From JAAYCI01 sp964550985 (lineage in GTDB: Bacteria > Bacillota > Clostridia > Oscillospirales > Ruminococcaceae): a DNA stretch of 64,000 bases. The stretch spans positions 1 through 64,000 of the forward strand of contig CAZKBM010000001.1 of the NCBI GenBank assembly GCA_964550985.1, written 5' to 3'. The notes below the pieces were generated by a model, which saw nothing but the letters and a program-made list of their open reading frames with translations, was not told the DNA's origin and made no database searches. Below are positions 58,053-64,000 of the stretch, piece by piece; positions within the stretch are counted from its first letter, which is position 1; the number at the start of each line of letters is the position of its first letter. A program made the translations under genes and the position numbers.

Positions 58053-58984
58053 TGGACGGAATTTTTGCCATTCTCAACGCGGGCACGCTGGCGGCCACTT
58101 TGCGCATGGCCACCCCACTCATTCTGGGCGGGCTTGGCAGCACCTTGTCCGAGCGCAGCGGCATTTTAAACCTGGGCATTGAGGGCACCATGCTGATGGG
58201 CGCTTTTGGCGCGGCCATGGTGTCCCTGCTAACCGGCAACCCCCTGCTGGGTGTGCTGGGCGGCATGTTTTTGGGCAGTTTAATGGGCCTTTTACACGCT
58301 TTTATGTGCATCCGCTTTAAGGCCAGCCAAACGGTTATCGGCACGGGCATCAATATTTTGGCGCTAGGTATACCGCCGCTTATCTTGCAGGCCTATTTTG
58401 GCAACCCCGGCAGCACCCCGCCGGTGCCGTCTCTCGGCGCCATCACCCTGCCGTTTATCTCAGATATTCCCGTACTGGGCAACATCATCGGAACCCATAG
58501 CCCCCTCACCTACATCGCCTTTATCCTGGTGTTTGTCATGAACTTCTTCCTCTTTAAAACCCGTATGGGCCTGCGCATTCGCGCCGTGGGCGAATACCCC
58601 CGCGCAGCCGACACGGTGGGCATCCGGGTGTTTGCCCTGCAATATTTCAGCGTGGTGCTGTGCGGGGCGCTGGCGGGTATGGCCGGGGCCTACCTCTCGC
58701 TGTGCCAGGTTTCGATGTTTGTAAAAAACATGACGGCAGGCAGGGGCTTTATGGCCATGGCGGCCATGATTTTTGGCAAATGGAAACCCATTGGGGTGAT
58801 GTGGGCCGCACTTTTGTTCGGCTTTGCCGACGCGGTGCAGATGTCCATTCAGTCCGCAGGCTGGCCCGTCCCCACCGATTTCCTCCTCAGCATCCCGTAC
58901 ATTTTAACCATCATTGCCCTAGCGGGTTTTGTGGGTAAGGCCGTGGGCCCAAAACAGGTGGGCAAACCCTACTTAAAACAGTAA
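58052..58984 (+). CDS. BMP-type nucleoside ABC transporter permease (NupQ/YufQ-like, second system)
   Basis: A 310-residue permease with SERSGILNLGIEGTMLMG near residue 28 and the GEYPRAADTVGIRV loop, the second half of the heterodimeric membrane domain. The frame opens at 58046, but ATG 58052 is preferred because GGGAGGGGA then lies at proper spacing and the start overlaps the preceding stop. It is followed closely by amidohydrolase 4, so import and hydrolysis are co-expressed. Confidence 0.92.
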   Translation: MDGIFAILNAGTLAATLRMATPLILGGLGSTLSERSGILNLGIEGTMLMGAFGAAMVSLLTGNPLLGVLGGMFLGSLMGLLHAFMCIRFKASQTVIGTGINILALGIPPLILQAYFGNPGSTPPVPSLGAITLPFISDIPVLGNIIGTHSPLTYIAFILVFVMNFFLFKTRMGLRIRAVGEYPRAADTVGIRVFALQYFSVVLCGALAGMAGAYLSLCQVSMFVKNMTAGRGFMAMAAMIFGKWKPIGVMWAALLFGFADAVQMSIQSAGWPVPTDFLLSIPYILTIIALAGFVGKAVGPKQVGKPYLKQ

Positions 58985-59010
58985 AGGCTACCTACGCAGG
59001 AGGAGACAAC

Positions 59011-60375
59011 ATGGCAAAAACCGGCACCATTTTGATACAAAATGGCCTTTTGGTCACCATGGATGAAAAACGCCGCATTTTTACCGGCAACCTGTATTTG
59101 AAAAACGGGCGCATTGCCGAGGTGGGCACCCCCCGCGCCAGCGCCGATGTGGTGATAGACGCCGGGGGCATGGCGGTGTTGCCGGGTTTTATCCAAACGC
59201 ACATCCACCTCTGCCAGGTATTGTTTCGGGGCCTGGCGGACGACACCGATGTGGTGGACTGGCTAAAGCAGCGCATCTGGCCTTTTGAAAGCGCCCACGA
59301 CGGGGCCTCCATTCGCGCTTCGGCCATGCTGGGCATTGCCGAGCTTTTGGCGGGGGGCACCACCACGGCCCTTTCCATGGAGACCACCCGCCATACAGAC
59401 GGTGTGTACGACGCCATTGTGGAGAGCGGCTTTCGCTGCATATCGGCCAACGCCATGATGGACGTTACAGAACCCGGCACCGAGATGCGCGGGCTGACGA
59501 GTGAAGAGAGCCTGACCGAGACCCAGCGGTTGCACCGTGAGTGGCAGGGCAGGGGAAACGGGCGGCTGGGCACGGCTGTAATGCCGCGTGGGGCGCGCAA
59601 CTGCTCGCCTTGGCTGATGGAGCATAGCCGCCGCTTTGCCAAGGAAAACGGGCTTTTGGTACACACGCATGTCTCCGAAAACGGGCCCCTTTCGGCCTGG
59701 CTAAAAAGTGAGACCGGCCTTGGGGATATCGAACTTTTGGAACAGCAAAAGCTGACGGGGGAAAACCTTGTGGTGGCCCATGCCATTCACCTGGCCCCAG
59801 ATGAAGTAGAACTGGTAAAACGGCGGGGGGTTAAAATTGCGCACTGCCCCTCGGCCAATATGAAGCTGGCCAGCGGTTTTTGCCGGGTGCCCGAACTGCT
59901 GGAGGAAGGGGTTTGTATTTCGCTTGGGGCCGATGGCGCGCCCTGCAACAACAATCTGGATATCTTTCAGGAGATGCGCCTGGCAAGCCTGATACACAAA
60001 CCCCGCTGCGGCCCCACCAGCATGGACGCCCAAACCGTTTTGGAGATGGCCACACTGGGTGGGGCCAAAACCCTGGGCCTGGAAAAGGAACTGGGCAGCC
60101 TGGAGGCGGGGAAAAAAGCCGACGTGGTGTTGCTGCGCCGCGGCGCTTTGCACGCCCTGCCCCTGGCGGGTGTGCCGGTGCAGGGGCAAATTGTCTACTC
60201 GATGAAAAGCGGGGACGTGGACACAACGATTGTGGACGGTGAGATTTTATACCAAAACGGCTATTTTACCAAGCTGGATAGCGCCTCTGTAGCGGCCGAG
60301 GCCGCACGTCAGTTGGAAAAAACCCTGCTGCGCGTGCCCTTTGGCCAAAAGCTGTTGCAGGCACTGCCTTATTAA
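59011..60375 (+). CDS. Amidohydrolase, guanine-deaminase/TrzA-like family (paralogue 4)
   Basis: A 454-residue deaminase-type hydrolase. Ligands are HIH (64-66), His220, His257 (VAHAIHLA) and Asp308 (LGADGAPCNNN). The beta-5 motif reads HVSE, with the catalytic Glu223 present. The NxxSA block HCPSANMKLASGFCRVPELL and the C-terminal GSLEAGKKADVVLL are typical. The ATG follows GCAGGAGGAGACAAC. It is next to the second BMP transporter, the strongest hint that the imported compound is its substrate. Confidence 0.87.
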   Translation: MAKTGTILIQNGLLVTMDEKRRIFTGNLYLKNGRIAEVGTPRASADVVIDAGGMAVLPGFIQTHIHLCQVLFRGLADDTDVVDWLKQRIWPFESAHDGASIRASAMLGIAELLAGGTTTALSMETTRHTDGVYDAIVESGFRCISANAMMDVTEPGTEMRGLTSEESLTETQRLHREWQGRGNGRLGTAVMPRGARNCSPWLMEHSRRFAKENGLLVHTHVSENGPLSAWLKSETGLGDIELLEQQKLTGENLVVAHAIHLAPDEVELVKRRGVKIAHCPSANMKLASGFCRVPELLEEGVCISLGADGAPCNNNLDIFQEMRLASLIHKPRCGPTSMDAQTVLEMATLGGAKTLGLEKELGSLEAGKKADVVLLRRGALHALPLAGVPVQGQIVYSMKSGDVDTTIVDGEILYQNGYFTKLDSASVAAEAARQLEKTLLRVPFGQKLLQALPY

Positions 60376-60460
60376 GGGTGTACACGCCCCCACAAGGCCA
60401 AGCACAAAAAACGATGCCAGTTCGCCCGACATAGAAAAACAGAGGAAAGGGTGCCTGAAA

Positions 60461-61234
60461 ATGGAGGACAAAAAGCGGCTTTGCGGAAAGGTGGCCATCA
60501 TCACCGGCGGGGCCGGCGGCATGGGTAAGGCCGCCGCCCTGGAGTTTTTGCGCCAGGGGGCCAAAGTGGTCATTGGCGATATTCAGGCCGAAGCTTTAAA
60601 ACAGACGGTGGAGGAAGGCAAAAAAATATCCCCGGATATTCTGGGCTTTGCCGGGGATATGGCCAGTGAAAAGGACTGCGAAGCCCTGGTGGTAAAAACC
60701 TGCGCAAGCTTTGGCGGGGTTTCGGTACTTTTTAATAATCTTGGCATCAACCTGCCCGCAGTTTTGCACGAAACCAGCTTGGAAGAGTGGAACAAAATGT
60801 TTGCGGTGAATGTGCGCAGCATGTTTTTAACCTGCAAATATGCCCTGCCTGTAATGATGCGGGCGAGGGAAGGGGTGGTCATCAACACCTCGTCGGGCGG
60901 GGGGGCCGCCGCCTTAAAGGGCCTGGCTGCCTACAGCGCCTCCAAAGGGGCGGTCATCGCCCTCACCCGCAGTATTGCCGTGGATTACGCCCCCTACAAC
61001 ATCCGGGCAAACTACCTCATCCCCGGCGTTATTATGACCGAGATGACAAAAAAGGTGATAGACCAGCAGCCAAGCCCCGCCGCCTATGAAGAGGGGATGC
61101 GCACCAATAACCCGCTGCACCGCTTTGGTACTGAGGCCGAAATTGCCATGGCCGCCGTGTACCTCGCTTCGGGCGAAACCGCTTTTATGACGGGCGCTTC
61201 GCTGGTGGTGGATGGCGGCTACCTGGCCCAATAG
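60461..61234 (+). CDS. SDR family oxidoreductase (tandem copy 1)
   Basis: Classical short-chain dehydrogenase of 257 residues with the cofactor motif TGGAGGMGKA, NNLG, the Ser of NTSSGGG and the YxxxK pair in YSASKGAV. The acidic residue in VVIGDIQAEA after the second strand favours NAD(H). The open frame extends 40 codons upstream. ATG 60461 is chosen from AGAGGAAAGG and the family N-terminus. It is about 60 percent similar by eye to the next gene, which suggests a tandem duplication. The substrate is unknown. Confidence 0.9.
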   Translation: MEDKKRLCGKVAIITGGAGGMGKAAALEFLRQGAKVVIGDIQAEALKQTVEEGKKISPDILGFAGDMASEKDCEALVVKTCASFGGVSVLFNNLGINLPAVLHETSLEEWNKMFAVNVRSMFLTCKYALPVMMRAREGVVINTSSGGGAAALKGLAAYSASKGAVIALTRSIAVDYAPYNIRANYLIPGVIMTEMTKKVIDQQPSPAAYEEGMRTNNPLHRFGTEAEIAMAAVYLASGETAFMTGASLVVDGGYLAQ

Positions 61235-61272
61235 GCCTACAAACAACAAATTTTGTAAAGGGGAGAGACTGG

Positions 61273-62034
61273 GTGAGACTAAAAGGGAAAACCGCCATCA
61301 TCACCGGGGGCGGCAGTGGTATGGGCCGGGCCAGCGTGCTGCGTTTTTTGCAAGAGGGGGCCAAGGTGGCTGTGGCGGATATTCATGAAGCCGCCTTACA
61401 GGAAACGCTGGCCTTGGGGAAAAAAATAAGCCCGGATGTGGTGGGCTTTTGTATAGACCTCACCGACGAAGCCCAGGTGAAAACCCTGGTGGAGGGCACG
61501 CAAGAAGCTTTTGGCAGCATAAAAGTGCTGTTCAACAACGCCGGGCTAAACCATGCGGCCAAACTGCACGAGACGGCCCCCGAGGACTGGGAGAGGGTGT
61601 TTGCCGTCAATGTAACGGGCATGTTTTTATGTTGCAAATACACCCTGCCGGTGATGATGCGCCAAAAGGATGGGGTGGTCATCAATACCGCGTCCCCTGG
61701 GGCGCTGGTGGGCCTTAGGGGGCTGGCGGCCTACTGCGCCGCAAAGGGGGCTGTGCCCGCCCTCACGCGCAGCATAGCCATCGATTACGCCCCCTATAAC
61801 ATCCGGGCCAATTTTCTCGTCCCCGGCGTCATTCATACCGAGATGACCGAGAAGATCATTTTGGCGCAGCAGAACCCCGGCGAATACCGCGAGTGGTATC
61901 GCACAGCCCGCCCGCTGGGCCGCTTTGGAGAGCCCGAAGAAATTGCGAACGCCGCTGTATTTTTGGCCTCGGATGAGACCGCATTTATGACGGGCGCTTC
62001 GCTTGTGGCCGACGGCGGTTTTACCGAGCAGTGA
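61273..62034 (+). CDS. SDR family oxidoreductase (tandem copy 2)
   Basis: A 253-residue classical SDR with TGGGSGMGRA, NNAG, Ser in NTASPG and YCAAK. An acidic residue after strand 2 (VAVADIHEA) points to NAD(H). It starts with GTG 61273 after AAGGGGAGAG. Long shared blocks with copy 1 (for example SIAIDYAPYNIRAN and ETAFMTGASLV) show recent duplication followed by change in the substrate loop. Confidence 0.9.
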   Translation: MRLKGKTAIITGGGSGMGRASVLRFLQEGAKVAVADIHEAALQETLALGKKISPDVVGFCIDLTDEAQVKTLVEGTQEAFGSIKVLFNNAGLNHAAKLHETAPEDWERVFAVNVTGMFLCCKYTLPVMMRQKDGVVINTASPGALVGLRGLAAYCAAKGAVPALTRSIAIDYAPYNIRANFLVPGVIHTEMTEKIILAQQNPGEYREWYRTARPLGRFGEPEEIANAAVFLASDETAFMTGASLVADGGFTEQ

Positions 62035-62135
62035 CGCGCGCGGGCGTGGCCGAATGGCAAAAGCCATTTGCGGCGCACGCATGTACAACCCGCGGCAAAG
62101 AGTGTATAATACCATTTAAGAAACAGGAGCCACGC

Positions 62136-63101
62136 ATGAAAATTTATATGCCTGCACCGTTTCCCCAGCCACTGATGGAAAATTGGCCCCAGGGCTACCG
62201 GCTGGATGTGGACAAAAGCGGCCAAAATCCATCGAAAGAACAAATGAAAGAGCACCTTGCTGACGCCGATGCAGTGGTGCTGAACCTGGACGACGTGTTT
62301 GACCGTGAACTGATAGACGCCGCGCCGAAGCTTCGGGTGATTAGCCTGTTTGCGGGCAGCACGTATAATATTGATGCAGTATACGCCCAAAGCCGCAACA
62401 TTGCCCTGTGCACCGTGCAGGGGGAAATTTATGAGAATACGGCCGACCTTACCCTAGCGCTGCTGTTGGCCGTGGCCAGGCGCATCCCCGAGGCGGATGC
62501 CCATGTGCGGCAGGGGCATTACACGCAGTGGAACGCGGGCCTATTGTTGGGCAGCGATATCTACGGCAAAACCCTGGGCATTTTGGGCCTTGGAACCATT
62601 GGTGCCGCAGTGGCCCGCAGGGCTAAAGGCTTTGGCATGCAGGTTTTTTACACGGCGGCCCACGGGCCAAAACCGGCGCTGGAAAGCGAGCTGGGTTGCC
62701 GCTACCTGCCGCTGGAAGAACTGGTGCAAAGGGCCGATTTTCTTTCGCTGCACTGCAAGCTGGATGAAACCACCCACCACCTGATGGATGAAAAACGCCT
62801 TTTTTCCATGAAAAAGGGCGCCTACCTCATCAACACCGGGCGGGGGGCCCTGGTGGATGAGACCGCCCTGGCCCTGGCTTTGCAGCAGGGGCATTTGGGT
62901 GGCGCGGCGCTGGATGTGTTTGAGTTCGAGCCCTGCGTAACCGAGGAACTGAAAACCCTTCCCAATACCGTGCTCAGCCCCCATCTTGGGGCCTCTACCA
63001 AAGATAACCGCCTGCCTATGGCAGAAATACTAAAAACGGCCACTCTGCAGGCATTGGAGGGGCCCGCCTCTCCCCCTGCGGCAGGGCACAAAGCCCAGTA
63101 G
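62136..63101 (+). CDS. NAD-dependent D-2-hydroxyacid dehydrogenase family protein
   Basis: A 321-residue dehydrogenase with Rossmann motif GILGLGTIGAAVARRAKGFG-like spacing (about 148), catalytic Arg in NTGRGALVDE, Glu in DVFEFEP and His in LSPHLGAST. It should interconvert a 2-keto acid and a D-2-hydroxyacid. The frame opens at 62031, but ATG 62136 follows CAGGAGCCACGC and fits the family length. A TATAAT-like hexamer (62105-62110) lies just upstream, but no good -35 was seen. Its substrate may be a carbon-skeleton product of the pathway, such as glyoxylate or a tartronate-like acid; this is only a guess. Confidence 0.9.
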   Translation: MKIYMPAPFPQPLMENWPQGYRLDVDKSGQNPSKEQMKEHLADADAVVLNLDDVFDRELIDAAPKLRVISLFAGSTYNIDAVYAQSRNIALCTVQGEIYENTADLTLALLLAVARRIPEADAHVRQGHYTQWNAGLLLGSDIYGKTLGILGLGTIGAAVARRAKGFGMQVFYTAAHGPKPALESELGCRYLPLEELVQRADFLSLHCKLDETTHHLMDEKRLFSMKKGAYLINTGRGALVDETALALALQQGHLGGAALDVFEFEPCVTEELKTLPNTVLSPHLGASTKDNRLPMAEILKTATLQALEGPASPPAAGHKAQ

Positions 63102-63118
63102 GGAAAGGAGAGGGTAAG

Positions 63119-63781
63119 ATGCAAAAATCGATTGCCATTGTGCAAACCAGCGCCGTTTCCTCGGCGGAACTGGCGGCGCTGTGCGCCGAACTGATGCCGG
63201 ATATTCAGGTGCAGCAGATTATTGATGATAGCCTGATACGCGAGGTGAACGCAAACGGCGGGCCCACAAGCGGGGTGCGCCGCAGGTTATATGGCTACTA
63301 TCAGGCGGCTCAGTCTCTTGGGGTGTGCGCCATCCTCAACCAGTGTTCCAGCGTGGGCGAGGTAGCCGATGCGATAGCGCCGTTCATCGATGTGCCCATT
63401 GTGAAGGTGGATGAGGCCATGGCCCGCAAGGCCGTGGAACTGGGGCCCAAAATTGGGGTAGTGGCAACGGTGGAAACCACCTGTGGGCCCAGCGTGCGGC
63501 TGATAGAAGCCATGGCAAAAAAGGCCGGACGTGAAATTGCCATCGATTTGCACCTGGTGGAAGGCGCCATGATGGAGCTGATACAGAACAAAAATGTGGA
63601 AAAACACAATGCCATGGTGTTGCAGGATATTGAAAAGGCCGCCGCGCAAAATGATGTGGTTGTGCTGGCGCAGGGCAGCATGACGGTGCTGTTGCCGCTG
63701 CTGGGGCATATCAAAACCCCGGTACTTACAAGCCCCCGTTTGGGCGTGGAATATTTGAAGAGTGTTGTGGATAATGGATAG
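63119..63781 (+). CDS. Asp/Glu/hydantoin racemase superfamily protein with one catalytic Cys missing
   Basis: A 220-residue protein of the aspartate/glutamate/hydantoin racemase fold. The first catalytic cysteine is present (NQCSS, Cys76). The second half-site, normally GCxGM-like, reads AQGSMTV (183-189) without a cysteine, so a two-base racemisation mechanism is unlikely. Maleate-isomerase-like or other lyase/decarboxylase members of this fold use only one cysteine. The ATG follows GGGAAAGGAGAGGG. It is the last full gene of the operon in this window. Confidence 0.82.
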   Translation: MQKSIAIVQTSAVSSAELAALCAELMPDIQVQQIIDDSLIREVNANGGPTSGVRRRLYGYYQAAQSLGVCAILNQCSSVGEVADAIAPFIDVPIVKVDEAMARKAVELGPKIGVVATVETTCGPSVRLIEAMAKKAGREIAIDLHLVEGAMMELIQNKNVEKHNAMVLQDIEKAAAQNDVVVLAQGSMTVLLPLLGHIKTPVLTSPRLGVEYLKSVVDNG

Positions 63782-63822
63782 GCACACAAACGCAATTTTG
63801 ATGACTTTGGGAGAGTAAACCG

Positions 63823-64000
63823 ATGAAAAGCAAATACCCTAGCAACCCACTGGAATACCTGAAGGAGACGCCGTCGGGCAACTTGGCCGACCAGTTGGTG
63901 GCAAAAATCCGCTATCTCATTGTGTCTGGCGATATTGAGCCGGGGTTTGCCTTTCCGAACGAGAATGACTTTTGCTCGTTTTTAAACGTGGGCCGCGGCA
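63823..64000 (+). CDS. GntR family transcriptional regulator (N-terminal part; runs off the window)
   Basis: The first 59 codons encode the start of a GntR/FadR-type winged helix-turn-helix (ADQLVAKIRYLIVSGDIEPG, then FPNENDFCSFLNVGRG, where the usual LPSE becomes FPNE). ATG 63823 follows GGGAGAG. The effector domain is outside the window. Its position at the operon end suggests it controls the catabolic cluster, possibly through the TGTTGT/ACAACA sites near 37.3-37.5 kb. Confidence 0.8.
   Translation, partial: MKSKYPSNPLEYLKETPSGNLADQLVAKIRYLIVSGDIEPGFAFPNENDFCSFLNVGRG

Noticed and set aside
37553..63781. Direct assignment as the known uric acid/purine cluster
   Set aside because: Shared families are present (XDH, SsnA-like, YgeY-like), but ygfK, ygeX, ygeW and hyuA are absent from the window, and additional GH1, ECF and PreA-like genes do not fit it.

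Overview
The window reads as chromosomal DNA of a fairly GC-rich anaerobic member of the Bacillota, most likely a gut-type Clostridia/Oscillospirales-like organism. This is an inference from gene content: a GlgC plus GlgD pair, a YabE-like 3D-domain cell-wall protein, paired PadR/HAAS and PadR/DUF2812 modules, an ECF transporter, BMP-type lipoproteins, corrinoid methyl transfer and molybdenum hydroxylases. No rRNA, tRNA, CRISPR array, transposase or phage gene was seen.

Layout. (1) 1-3.9 kb: an xdhABC-type molybdenum hydroxylase operon (+). (2) 3.9-23.3 kb: mostly minus-strand housekeeping genes: an ABC-F ATPase, a secreted 5'-nucleotidase with Ser/Ala repeats and LysM, a FapA/DUF342 protein, a ricin-type lectin with a Lys/Ala tail, an Lrp/AsnC regulator, glpK, a plus-strand dCMP deaminase, the glycogen operon glgB-glgC-glgD-glgA, a 3D-domain protein and a NahK-like sugar kinase. 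An apparent small RNA gene lies on the + strand at about 12.25 kb. (3) 23.4-27.8 kb: lepA, then two convergent PadR modules with textbook promoters and palindromic operators. The partner gene of each module is broken, one by an in-frame stop and one by a frameshift. (4) 27.9-37.0 kb (-): deoC, a TIM-barrel isomerase, a BMP lipoprotein with its NupOPQ-like ABC transporter, then a corrinoid protein and an MtmB-family methyltransferase that has no pyrrolysine. (5) 37.5-64.0 kb (+): a co-directional run of about 26 kb containing four diverged amidohydrolases, two M20 hydrolases, a PreA-like flavoprotein, an unusual GH1 enzyme, a four-gene ECF transporter, an unrecognised TIM-barrel-like protein, a fused Fe-S/molybdopterin hydroxylase (XdhD-like), a second BMP/NupOPQ-like ABC transporter, two SDRs, a D-2-hydroxyacid dehydrogenase, an Asp/Glu racemase-like protein and the start of a GntR regulator.

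How the parts may fit (inference). The secreted nucleotidase, nucleoside-type BMP transporters, molybdenum hydroxylases, SsnA/TrzN-type amidohydrolases, PreA-like enzyme, M20 hydrolases and DeoC together look like a large module for scavenging and breaking down nucleosides, nucleobases or related N-heterocycles. It resembles but does not equal the Enterobacterial xdh-ygf-yge-ssnA purine cluster, because ygfK, ygeX, ygeW and hyuA are not in the window. The most novel-looking part is the same-strand run of a BMP/NupOPQ-type importer followed by a corrinoid protein and a pyrrolysine-free MtmB homologue. It suggests demethylation of an imported N-methyl compound, possibly a methylated nucleoside or nucleobase.
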